Positions 34,620-42,054 of a stretch of 47,838 nt of DNA are shown in pieces (position 1 is the stretch's first letter; every line of letters starts with the position of its first letter). Source of the stretch: a bacterium. GTDB lineage: Bacteria; Verrucomicrobiota; Verrucomicrobiia; Limisphaerales; JAJXZI01. The notes below the pieces were generated by a model, which had not been told where the DNA came from, did no database searches, and worked only from the letters and a program-made list of their open reading frames with translations. A program made the translations under genes and the position numbers. The stretch covers positions 1 to 47,838 of the forward strand of contig JAJXZI010000063.1 in the NCBI GenBank assembly GCA_021780115.1, in the 5' to 3' direction.

Positions 34620-35954
34620 ATGAAGCAACTCGTCATCCTCGCGGGCGGCCAAGGCACGCGCTTGAGCGCCCGGCTGGGCGACCTGCCCAAGCCGATGATC
34701 CCCATCGGCGGCAAGCCGTTGCTGGAACACTTGGTCGCGCTGGCCCAACGCCACGGCTTCACCGACCTCCTGATCTTCGCCTGTTACCGCGCGGACCTCA
34801 TCGCGGCCCATTTCGGCGACGGCCGCGCGTGGGGCGTCCGGATTCGCGTGGTGGTGGAACCCGCGCCGCTGGGCACGGCAGGCGCGGTGCTCGCCGGCTT
34901 CGACCAGCTCGCGGAGCACTTCCTCGTCCTGTACGGCGACACGCTGGTCAACGTGGATTTGGAGCGCGTCTGGCAGGCGCACTGGCGCGGCGAGGCGGAC
35001 GCGACGCTGCTGCTGCACCCCAACAATCATCCGCTGGATTCGGACTTGGTCGAGACGGATGCGCTCGGCGGGATCACCGCCTTTCACAACCGGCCGCACC
35101 CGGCGGATCGCTGGTTTCAAAACCTCGTGAACGCCGGCCTGTATGCGGTCCGCAAATCTGCGCTCCGGCCTTGGACCGCCGCGACTGAGCCAATGGACTT
35201 CGGGAAGGATCTTTTCCCGGCAATGCTCCGGCGCGGCGCCCGGCTGCTCGCTTACCACAGCCCGGAATACATCAAGGACATCGGCACGCCGGAGCGCTAC
35301 GACCGGGTTTGCGCCGAGTTCGCCGCTGGCGTCGTGCAGCGCGGCTCCCTCGCCACGCCGCAACGCGCCGTCTTCCTGGACCGCGACGGCACGCTCATCG
35401 CGGACAAAGACTGCCTGCGCTCGGCCGATGGTCTGGAGATCCTGCCCGGTGTGCCGGAGGCGGTTCGATTGCTCAACCATCACGGCTGGCGGGCCGTCGT
35501 CGTCACCAACCAGCCGGTGATCGCCAAGGGCTGGTGTACCGAAGCCGAGTTGCAGACGATGCACAACAAGCTCGAAACCCTGCTGGGCCGCGAGCACGCC
35601 TTCCTGGACCGGATTTACTACTGCCCGCACCATCCCGAGCAGGGTTTCCCCGGCGAGCGGCCGGAGTTGAAGATCGACTGCGACTGCCGCAAGCCGAAGC
35701 CGGGCCTGCTCCGCCAAGCGGCGCGCGATTTGAACCTCGACCTCGCCGCCTGCTGGCTCGTCGGCGACACGACCACCGACCTGGCCGCCGCCCGCAACGC
35801 CGGAGTGAAGGCCGCCTTGGTGCGCACCGGCTACGGCGGCGCCGATGGCAAGTGCCCCGCGCAACCGGACTTCGTTGCCGACAACTTGCTCGACACCGTG
35901 CGGCGGATTCTCGGAGAGCCTCCCACCGGATCGCTATCAGCGGGAGGCGGTTGA
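34620..35954 (+). CDS. Fused heptose-1-phosphate guanylyltransferase-like / heptose-1,7-bisphosphate 7-phosphatase (HddC-GmhB-like)
   Basis: The 444-residue protein has two enzymes in one chain. Residues 1-235 are a sugar-nucleotidyltransferase: LAGGQGTRL, LPKPMIPIGGKPLLEH, VVEPAPLGTAGAVL, YGDTLVNVD and EYIKDIGTPERY, closest to HddC. Residues about 248-430 are a HAD-IIIA phosphatase of the GmhB type: FLDRDGTLI (catalytic Asp254/256), VVVTNQP, the zinc loop CPHHPEQGFPGE...CDCRKPKPG and VGDTTTDLAAARNAG. Together they would dephosphorylate heptose-1,7-bisphosphate and load GMP to give GDP-D-glycero-alpha-D-manno-heptose for an S-layer or O-antigen glycan. The isomerase (GmhA) and kinase (HddA) are not in this window. 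Other hexose-1-phosphate substrates are possible. Confidence 0.87.
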   Translation: MKQLVILAGGQGTRLSARLGDLPKPMIPIGGKPLLEHLVALAQRHGFTDLLIFACYRADLIAAHFGDGRAWGVRIRVVVEPAPLGTAGAVLAGFDQLAEHFLVLYGDTLVNVDLERVWQAHWRGEADATLLLHPNNHPLDSDLVETDALGGITAFHNRPHPADRWFQNLVNAGLYAVRKSALRPWTAATEPMDFGKDLFPAMLRRGARLLAYHSPEYIKDIGTPERYDRVCAEFAAGVVQRGSLATPQRAVFLDRDGTLIADKDCLRSADGLEILPGVPEAVRLLNHHGWRAVVVTNQPVIAKGWCTEAELQTMHNKLETLLGREHAFLDRIYYCPHHPEQGFPGERPELKIDCDCRKPKPGLLRQAARDLNLDLAACWLVGDTTTDLAAARNAGVKAALVRTGYGGADGKCPAQPDFVADNLLDTVRRILGEPPTGSLSAGGG

Positions 35955-36016
35955 CGTGCGCCGCCTCAGCGCCATTGGTCCCTGCCTTCGAGAGCCACCC
36001 AGTCCCGCGAACAGAA

Positions 36017-36901
36017 TCACAGCCGAGCGGGAGCAGACTTCTGGCCGGCCACGACCTCGGGGGAGAACGCACGCTTGCGGTAAACCAAAAACGAGGGCTC
36101 GCCGAAGTCGAACCGCACGTATTGGTGGATTTTTAGTCCCAGATCCGCCGGTTCCAGGTCCCCATAGCGCCGGGCAATGAAGGCCTGCCATTCGGCGTGG
36201 CTCATGCGGGTCTGGTGGAGTTCGACCCCATCGATGACGCTGGGGCTGGAACTGGTGGAGGCGATGAAGAAGCCGCCCTCGACCAAGTGCTCCCGGATGT
36301 TCGCGAACAGTCTGTCCAGATCGTTGGGGTGGATGTGTTCCATGACCTCCCACGCCGTGATCAAGTGGAACCGAAGGTCGCTTTGATCCCGTTGCACCCG
36401 GAAGGGCTGGGTGATGTCGCACGTGAACAGATTTTTTCCGGCCAGGTGCCGCCAGTTGGCCCGCCGATGTCTCAAAGAGTAGTCGGAGCCTTCCAGACCC
36501 ACGGCGGTCCAACGCAGGGCGGCGAAATCCGCCACCAATTGCCCCCCGGAGCATCCCAGGTCCATGAAGCCCAGGCGGCTTTGGGGAAACGCCCGCCGGA
36601 AGTATTCATGCATGAGCAGAACGAACTTGCGGTTCGTGTTGTTGTTGTACTTCGTCCCATGCGGCACCAAATGGTCCGGGGAACTGAAGGCGACGGGATG
36701 GTCCGTGTTCACCTTCAGGGTGGCGGGCGGCCCCACGGGTGTTCGGGCGCGCAGGAACGGAGCACGGACGAGGAAGACCAGGTAGTAGGCGCCCAGGTAG
36801 GCCCGCGCATAGAGGGCCGCCCAGACGCGCCGCCACTCGCCGCGGCGGAGGAGTTGCAGCGCCAAGGCGGCGTTCTTCAGGACATATTTCAGATAAAACA
36901 T
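36017..36901 (-). CDS. SAM-dependent methyltransferase of the glycan region
   Basis: The 294-residue protein is taken from MFYLKYVLKNAALALQLL at 36901. A hydrophobic N-terminal stretch (YLGAYYLVFLVRAPFL) may be membrane-associated. The methyltransferase core has GFMDLGCSGGQLVADF (motif I), VGLEGSDYSLRHR, LITAWEVMEHIHPNDLDRLFANIREHLVEGGFFIAST and a C-terminal FGEPSFLVYRKR. It converges with the HddC-GmhB-like gene 62 bp away. The substrate is probably a surface sugar or lipid carrier, but it cannot be named. Confidence 0.83.
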   Translation of the reverse strand: MFYLKYVLKNAALALQLLRRGEWRRVWAALYARAYLGAYYLVFLVRAPFLRARTPVGPPATLKVNTDHPVAFSSPDHLVPHGTKYNNNTNRKFVLLMHEYFRRAFPQSRLGFMDLGCSGGQLVADFAALRWTAVGLEGSDYSLRHRRANWRHLAGKNLFTCDITQPFRVQRDQSDLRFHLITAWEVMEHIHPNDLDRLFANIREHLVEGGFFIASTSSSPSVIDGVELHQTRMSHAEWQAFIARRYGDLEPADLGLKIHQYVRFDFGEPSFLVYRKRAFSPEVVAGQKSAPARL

Positions 36902-37127
36902 GGTCGTTCGCTGATTGGCCAGTCCGGATCGTTCGTGGGTCAGCGGCGGCAATACTCCGCTGACCCTGATGCCCCTGTGCCACGGCGGGTGTCTTGCCGG
37001 TTCCCATTGCAGACTGGACGCGCAACTGTTTGCCTCGCTCCGTCGGTCATGTCAATGCGTCCTTGGCTGCCTCAACGGTCAACCATCTCAACGAAACGAA
37101 GGGCGGGCCGACGGCGGCCTCGTGTCG

Positions 37128-38231
37128 TCAGGCGGGCCGCGGCTCGGTCCACGCCAGGCCGTGGGCCTCGGCGACCGCCTGGCACGTGAGCTGGCCGTGC
37201 AAGACGTTGATGCCCCCCGTCAGCGCGGGCTGCTGCTGGCAGGCCTCCGCCAGGCCGTGGTCGGCCAGCAGTTCCACGTAGCGGTAGGTCGCGTTGGCCA
37301 GCGCCTGCGTGGCCGTGCGGGCGTAGGCGCCGGGCATGTTGGCCACGCAATAGTGGGTGACGCCTTCCTCCACGAAAATCGGGTCGTGGTGAGTCGTCGG
37401 GCGCGAGGTTTCCGCGCAACCACCCTGGTCAATGGCGATATCTACCAGGACGCTGCCGGGGCGCATGCGGCGGAGCATTTGGCGGGTGATGAGGCGCGGC
37501 GCGCGCGCGCCCGGCACCAGCACCGCACCGATGAGCAGGTCCACGCCGGGCAGCAGGTCGAGCAAGTGCGCCTCGTTCGAGTATAGCGTGTGCGCGGTGT
37601 GCAGGGTGATGTCCAGAAAGCGCATCCGTTCAACATCGACTTCCAGGATGGTCACGTCGGCGCCCAAGCCGGTGGCCTGGCGCGCGGCGTTGATGCCCGA
37701 CACGCCGCCACCGAGCACGACGACCTTGCCCGGCAACACGCCTGGCACGCCGCCAAGCAACGTGCCGCTGCCGCCAAAATGCTTGGCCAGAAAGTAACCG
37801 CCGACGAGGACCGACATGCGCCCGGCGATTTCGCTCATCGGCTCGAGCAGCGGCAGGCGATGGTTGACCTCGACGGTTTCGTAGGCGATGGCGGTGACGC
37901 CGGTCTTCAACAGCGCGTCGGTGAGCGGTCTGCTCGCCGCGAGGTGCAGGTAGGTGAAAAGCATCTGGCCGGGACGCAGGAGGGGCAACTCCGCCGGCAG
38001 CGGCTCCTTGACTTTCACCACCAATGTGGCGCGCTCGAACACCTCCCGGTGCTCGGCCAACAGCGTCGCTCCGGCGTGTTCGTAGTCGCCATCCGGGTAG
38101 CCGGCACCCGCGCCGGCACCGCGCTCGACCAGCACCTGGTGGCCGCGCTTGATGAGTTGATAGGCCGCGGACGGTAACAACGCGACGCGGTATTCCTGCT
38201 CTTTGATTTCCTTCGGGACGCCGATGATCAT
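37128..38231 (-). CDS. ald: Alanine dehydrogenase
   Basis: The 367-residue protein is full family length and starts MIIGVPKEIKEQEYRVALLP. Active-site residues seen are Lys75 or 73 in VVKVKEPLP, His96 in LFTYLHLAAS and Asp268 in LVDIAIDQGG. The NAD-binding motif is VVLGGGVSGINAARQATGLGADVTILEVD. THYCVANMPGAYARTAT is diagnostic. It interconverts L-alanine and pyruvate plus ammonium using NAD. It stands alone, 209 bp downstream of yihY on the same strand. Confidence 0.95.
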   Translation of the reverse strand: MIIGVPKEIKEQEYRVALLPSAAYQLIKRGHQVLVERGAGAGAGYPDGDYEHAGATLLAEHREVFERATLVVKVKEPLPAELPLLRPGQMLFTYLHLAASRPLTDALLKTGVTAIAYETVEVNHRLPLLEPMSEIAGRMSVLVGGYFLAKHFGGSGTLLGGVPGVLPGKVVVLGGGVSGINAARQATGLGADVTILEVDVERMRFLDITLHTAHTLYSNEAHLLDLLPGVDLLIGAVLVPGARAPRLITRQMLRRMRPGSVLVDIAIDQGGCAETSRPTTHHDPIFVEEGVTHYCVANMPGAYARTATQALANATYRYVELLADHGLAEACQQQPALTGGINVLHGQLTCQAVAEAHGLAWTEPRPA

Positions 38232-38440
38232 GGCAAACGCGGGGTGGTGGAGGGACAGTGTGAGGAGGCGATGGGACGGGGGGACATCGGCGGCAGAATC
38301 CAAAACCCCAAAAAGTGCAGTCCGCGGTCGGGTTCCCTGAGCGACGCCATCGGAATGATACTGCGCGTGCCGCGGCAGGGTTTCTCCTTTCGGATTTTGG
38401 ATTTTGACATTCGGATGTCCTTCGCATTTCGGATCTGATC

Positions 38441-40147
38441 TCAGTCGGGGAAGGGCACGGGCTCCTCCTCGGCGCGTTCCGACGCGGAGGGCGGTTCGGA
38501 TTTCGGCGTCGAAGCCGCGGCGGCGGTCAGCGGCGCGGGCGACGCGGCCACGGTCGGGGTGTCCTCCGCGGCGGCCGGCGCCGCCAGTTCCAGCCGGGCC
38601 TGGGCGCGGTGGACCAGCGCGAGCAGCGTCACGCCCGAGGCGGCTTGCCGCTCCGCCTCCTGGATGCGGTGGAACTCGCCCAGCACTTCCGCGCGCACAG
38701 GTTCGTCGCGGGTGGCCAGTTCCTGGCCTTGGGTGGCGCGCAGGGCCAGGAGGACGTGGTGGCAATTGATGGTTTCGAGCGGGCGCGCCGGCGCAAAACC
38801 CAGCTCGGCGCCGGCGACCTCCACGATCAGTTTGGACGCCAGCAAGGTCTGAAGCACTTGCTGGATCAGGCGCGACGGGACGCCCAGTTCGGCGGACATC
38901 TGCGAGATGGTGGGCGGCCTCTCGGCGCGCTGGAACCGCTGGCCGATGCAGGTCATCAGGCGCAGCGCGATGAACTCGCGCCCGCGCTGATTGACGCCTT
39001 CGGCCAGCCGCTCCTGCAAGTAGGCGGCGCGGTTCTGCCAGGCGTAGGCCACCTGCGCGCCGAAAAGCAGAATCAGCCACGAACAGTAGAGTCCCACCAT
39101 GAAGACGGGCACCAGGGCGAGGCTGCCGTAGATCTTGCTGTTGGTGACGACGCGCGAGACGTAGAGGAAGCCGAAGACGTTGTTGAGCATCCAGAGCGCG
39201 CACCCCACCAGCCCGCCGACGGCCGCCGCGCCCCACTTGACCTTGGTGTTGGGCATGAGCTGGTAGAAAAACGTGAACACCAGCCACAGCATCGCCAGCG
39301 GCAGGACCTTGAACAGGAGACTGCCGGCGAAGCCGAATTCGCCGATGACCCGCCGGAGACCCGCGAATTGGGAACTGGTCAGCAGCCCCAGCCCGGCCAG
39401 GACCAGCAGCGGCCCCAGGCTGATGGTGGTCCAATACAGCACGACGCGCGTCACCCAGCTCCGGCCGCGCGCCACGCCCCAGATGTCGTTGAACGTCCCC
39501 TCGATCTTGCTCATCAGCGAGATGGCCAGAAACAACAGCAGCACCACGCCGCCCGCGCCCAGGGCGCCGCTGCGGGTGTTCTGGATGAACTGGTTGATCT
39601 GACGCGCGACCGCGTCCCGCGCCGCAATGACACGCTCATCCCTGGCCAACGAGGCGATAGCCGCGGCGTTGGTGGAAGCGCCGCCCGCAACGGCGTTCGT
39701 GCCTTCCCCGGCCGCTCCCGCGTCCGCTGACGCGGGGGAGGTGTCCAGCGCCGCTGCCGGCTCGCTTGCGAGACCGGCCGGTCCCTGGCGGGCGGCCCGG
39801 ACGCTGTCGGCGGTCAGGTTCGTGTTCAGGTCGGCCGGCGGCACCACGCTGTCCACCAGTTTGGTGATGTACTTGTTGATGCCTTCTTCACCTTGGGTCT
39901 TGAGCAGGCTGCTGGTGACGCTGACCACCACCGCGAGCATCGGGATGAGGGCCAGCAAGGTGGTGTAGGACAGCGCCGAGGCACGGACCGGGCAGCGGTT
40001 GCGGACGAAGCTGCGCACCACCATCACCCAGAAATGGGCGACGCGCCGGAACGGCGTGCGCTCGCCGTCAGACGGGACCGCGTCGTCGAGCAGGGCGCGG
40101 GCGCCATCCTGGGCTTTCTTGAAATCGAGCAGTGAACGCTTCGTCAT
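38441..40147 (-). CDS. YihY/BrkB family inner-membrane protein with long N-terminal loop and C-terminal tail
   Basis: The 568-residue protein is taken from MTKRSLLDFKK at 40147. The YihY core has RASALSYTTLLALIPMLAVV, IEGTFNDIWGVARGRSW, FTFFYQLMPNTKVKWGAAAVGGLVGCALWMLNNVFGFLYV and YGSLALVPVFMVGLYCSWLILLFGAQVAYAWQ, giving six helices. After the core a winged-helix-like segment (PPTISQMSAELGVPSRLIQQVLQTLLASKLIVEV) and an Ala/Pro-rich tail follow. Residues about 120-168, in the first periplasmic loop, are low complexity and encoded by palindrome-rich DNA. Once misnamed RNase BN, the family's role is unknown. Confidence 0.88.
   Translation of the reverse strand: MTKRSLLDFKKAQDGARALLDDAVPSDGERTPFRRVAHFWVMVVRSFVRNRCPVRASALSYTTLLALIPMLAVVVSVTSSLLKTQGEEGINKYITKLVDSVVPPADLNTNLTADSVRAARQGPAGLASEPAAALDTSPASADAGAAGEGTNAVAGGASTNAAAIASLARDERVIAARDAVARQINQFIQNTRSGALGAGGVVLLLFLAISLMSKIEGTFNDIWGVARGRSWVTRVVLYWTTISLGPLLVLAGLGLLTSSQFAGLRRVIGEFGFAGSLLFKVLPLAMLWLVFTFFYQLMPNTKVKWGAAAVGGLVGCALWMLNNVFGFLYVSRVVTNSKIYGSLALVPVFMVGLYCSWLILLFGAQVAYAWQNRAAYLQERLAEGVNQRGREFIALRLMTCIGQRFQRAERPPTISQMSAELGVPSRLIQQVLQTLLASKLIVEVAGAELGFAPARPLETINCHHVLLALRATQGQELATRDEPVRAEVLGEFHRIQEAERQAASGVTLLALVHRAQARLELAAPAAAEDTPTVAASPAPLTAAAASTPKSEPPSASERAEEEPVPFPD
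39644..39790. repeat. Palindrome-rich in-frame segment in the yihY-like gene
   Basis: The segment encodes the low-complexity Ala/Gly/Ser stretch of residues about 120-168. It contains two hairpins, CTCCCGCGTC/GACGCGGGGGAG (39715-39740, one mismatch) and GCCGG-CTCGC/GCGAG-CCGGC (39756-39778). It resembles the frame-preserving elements in purL. The boundaries are uncertain, because the loop is variable in the family anyway. Confidence 0.45.
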
Positions 40148-40199
40148 GGCCGGCTCCGGCAACGCTAACAAACCCATCGGCGCCGCTCAAATGCGAAAA

Positions 40200-40213
40200 C
40201 CCCCGCGCGGGGG
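40200..40213 (-). promoter_or_regulatory. C5/G5 hairpin upstream of the yihY-like gene
   Basis: CCCCC-GCGC-GGGGG with AAAA next to it on the plus strand reads on the minus strand as a GC hairpin followed by TTTT, about 50 bp before the yihY ATG. It has the form of a short intrinsic terminator or attenuator. Only four U residues follow, so the activity is doubtful. Confidence 0.3.
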
Positions 40214-40331
40214 GACACTCTCCCTCTCGGGCGCGAATCGGGCGCCGCCGGACCGGCGATAATTCTCTCGCCCGGCGCGACGGCTTGCCGCATCCTCCCG
40301 CCGTGTTCCGACGGCCTTTCGCCGCGATGCC

Positions 40332-40571
40332 ATGAAAGCCAGAATCATCATCACCCCGAAGAAAGCGGTCGTGGATCCGCAGGGCAAGACCGTGCGGAGC
40401 GCCCTGGAACACCTGGGTTACAGCGGCATCGGCGCGGTCCACGTCGGCAAGTACCTCGAGGTGGAGCTGGACAGCGCCGACCCGGAGGCCGCGCGCCGTC
40501 AACTCGACGAGGCCTGCCACAAGTTCCTCAGCAATCCCATCATCGAGGACTACCGGCTGGAGATCGAGTGA
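40332..40571 (+). CDS. purS: Phosphoribosylformylglycinamidine synthase subunit PurS
   Basis: The 79-residue protein is full length for Pur[47 protein letters not shown] matches the family pattern (K.V.DPQG.T...AL..LG...V..VR.GK...). PurS bridges PurL and PurQ in the FGAM synthetase complex. It opens the pur cluster, with purQ following after 91 bp (or 10 bp if the upstream ATG of purQ is used). Confidence 0.93.
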   Translation: MKARIIITPKKAVVDPQGKTVRSALEHLGYSGIGAVHVGKYLEVELDSADPEAARRQLDEACHKFLSNPIIEDYRLEIE

Positions 40572-40662
40572 TGCGCAACAAATGCGGAGCATGGAAAAGC
40601 GCCGTGGGCGCGGGCCCGCGAAGGCTTCTCCCGCCCCGCCCGCTTCCATCTTCGATCCTCGC

Positions 40663-41376
40663 GTGAACTTCGCCGTCCTCCAATTCCCCGGTTCCAATTG
40701 CGACCAGGATGCCGTCCACGTCCTGCGGAACGTGCTCGGCCAGTCCGCCCGCCTTCTCTGGCACAAGGAATCCTCGCTCGGTGGCACCGACGCGGTGATC
40801 GTGCCTGGCGGTTTCAGCTATGGCGATTACCTGCGCACCGGCGCCATCGCACGGTTCAGCCCGGTGATGCAGGCGGTGCAGCAGTTCGCCGCCAACGGCG
40901 GGCTGGTGCTGGGCATCTGCAACGGGTTCCAGATACTCTGCGAAGCGGGCCTGCTGCCCGGCGCGCTCGTCCGCAACCGCTCGCTCCAGTTCCGCTGCGA
41001 ACACATCTTCCTGAAGACCGCCACCACCGACTCGCCGTTCACCAACCGGACGCCCGCCGACAAGTTGCTCCGCATACCCATTGCTCACGGCGAAGGCAGC
41101 TATTTCGCCGACGAAGCGACGCTGGCGGAATTGCAGGCGAAGCGCCAAATCCTCTGGCAATACTGCTCTGCCCAAAGCGAGTTGACTGAGGAGTCGAATC
41201 CAAATGGCTCGCTGCTGAACATCGCGGGCGTCTGCAACGAGCGGCGCAACGTCGCCGGCCTGATGCCGCATCCCGAGCGCGCCAGCGAACCGCTGCTCGG
41301 CAGCGACGACGGCCGGCTGGTCTTTGAGAGCATGATCGCGGCGCTGGAAACAAAACACCTCGCGCCGGCCGCGTGA
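40663..41376 (+). CDS. purQ: Phosphoribosylformylglycinamidine synthase glutaminase subunit PurQ
   Basis: The 237-residue protein is taken from the GTG giving [16 protein letters not shown], the conserved PurQ start. An ATG at 40582 would add 27 non-conserved residues. The class I amidotransferase triad is Cys86 ([12 protein letters not shown]) with His203 and Glu205 ([10 protein letters not shown]). It supplies ammonia from glutamine to PurL. Its last 25 conserved residues ([25 protein letters not shown]) recur, 88% identical in DNA, beyond the toxin-antitoxin cassette at 41935-42009. Confidence 0.93.
   Translation: MNFAVLQFPGSNCDQDAVHVLRNVLGQSARLLWHKESSLGGTDAVIVPGGFSYGDYLRTGAIARFSPVMQAVQQFAANGGLVLGICNGFQILCEAGLLPGALVRNRSLQFRCEHIFLKTATTDSPFTNRTPADKLLRIPIAHGEGSYFADEATLAELQAKRQILWQYCSAQSELTEESNPNGSLLNIAGVCNERRNVAGLMPHPERASEPLLGSDDGRLVFESMIAALETKHLAPAA
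41272..41346 (+). repeat. Direct repeat, upstream copy (inside purQ 3' end)
   Basis: The 75 bp encoding [25 protein letters not shown] match 41935-42009 at 66 of 75 positions. Most differences are synonymous. The pair brackets the HigBA-type cassette. Confidence 0.9.
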
Positions 41377-41382
41377 AACGCC

Positions 41383-41673
41383 ATGCACATCATCACCCGC
41401 AGGCGGCTGAACGAATTCGCCGACAGGCATCCGACGGCGACCAGCGGCTTGGCGCATTGGTATCGCGCGTTGAAGCGGAACAATCCCGCGAATTTTGCCG
41501 AACTGCGGCGTGCCTTTCCGCACGCCGATCAAGTCGGCGGTCTGACGGTTTTCAACATCGGCGGCAACAAGGCCCGCCTGGTTGCCGCGCTTCACTACCA
41601 TCGCCGGAAAGTGTATATTCGCGCCGTTCTGACGCACGCCGAGTATGACGCCGGCAAATGGAAGGAAAGATAG
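41383..41673 (+). CDS. higB: HigB-family mRNA interferase toxin
   Basis: The 96-residue protein starts [30 protein letters not shown]. The family hallmark [38 protein letters not shown] is intact. HigB toxins cleave mRNA at the ribosome and are neutralised by the co-encoded antitoxin. The gene starts 6 bp after the purQ stop, on the same strand, and is 2 bp ahead of the antitoxin gene. The toxin-first order is typical of higBA. Its position inside a purine operon is unusual. Confidence 0.9.
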   Translation: MHIITRRRLNEFADRHPTATSGLAHWYRALKRNNPANFAELRRAFPHADQVGGLTVFNIGGNKARLVAALHYHRRKVYIRAVLTHAEYDAGKWKER

Positions 41674-41675
41674 TC

Positions 41676-41900
41676 ATGTCCACCGCGCAAATGGAAAAAG
41701 CCTTCGCCGTCTGGCCGCAAATCGAGCCGGCGATTCATGTGCCCCGCACTGACCGCGAATATCGCCAGCTCGTGAAGCTGCTCGACCGCCTTGTGGACGA
41801 AGTGGGCGAAAATGAAAACCATCCGCTCGCCTCGCTGATGGAGGTCCTCGGCGTGCTCGTCGAGAAATACGAGGACGAAAATGTGGCAGAACTGGCGTGA
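41676..41900 (+). CDS. HigA-like antitoxin lacking a recognisable HTH domain
   Basis: The 74-residue protein is taken from ATG 41676 (MSTAQMEKAFAVWPQIEPAIHVPR). A start at 41658 inside higB is possible. TDREYRQLVKLLDRLVDEVGENENHPLASLMEVLGVLVEKYEDENVAELA matches the N-terminal, toxin-contacting region of HigA. The C-terminal HTH_3 DNA-binding domain of full HigA is missing: the frame stops right where it would begin. The protein could still neutralise the toxin but not act as a canonical autorepressor. Confidence 0.85.
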   Translation: MSTAQMEKAFAVWPQIEPAIHVPRTDREYRQLVKLLDRLVDEVGENENHPLASLMEVLGVLVEKYEDENVAELA

Positions 41901-41901
41901 A

Positions 41902-42054
41902 ATGAAGCAAACGCAAACCAACCTGACGTGGCTTCCCGAACGCGCCAGCAAACCACTGCTCGGCAGCGACGGCGGGCGGCTGATCTTTGAAAGTATGATC
42001 GCGGCGCTCCGGAACAAGTTTGCCGCGCCCCTCGCTTATCTCTTTTGTCCATGA
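41902..42054 (+). pseudogene. Detached second copy of the purQ 3' end, still an open 50-codon frame
   Basis: An ATG one base after the antitoxin stop opens a frame of 50 codons. From residue 12 it reads [25 protein letters not shown], the C-terminal end of PurQ, and then [13 protein letters not shown]. Its TGA overlaps the purL ATG (ATGA). It lacks the glutaminase active site and so is not functional as PurQ. It may be translated and couple the antitoxin to purL. Confidence 0.75.
41935..42009 (+). repeat. Direct repeat, downstream copy (detached purQ 3' end)
   Basis: The partner of 41272-41346, 66/75 identical, 663 bp further on. The encoded peptide differs at three of 25 residues (E to K, D to G, V to I), while six differences are silent. 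Confidence 0.9.
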
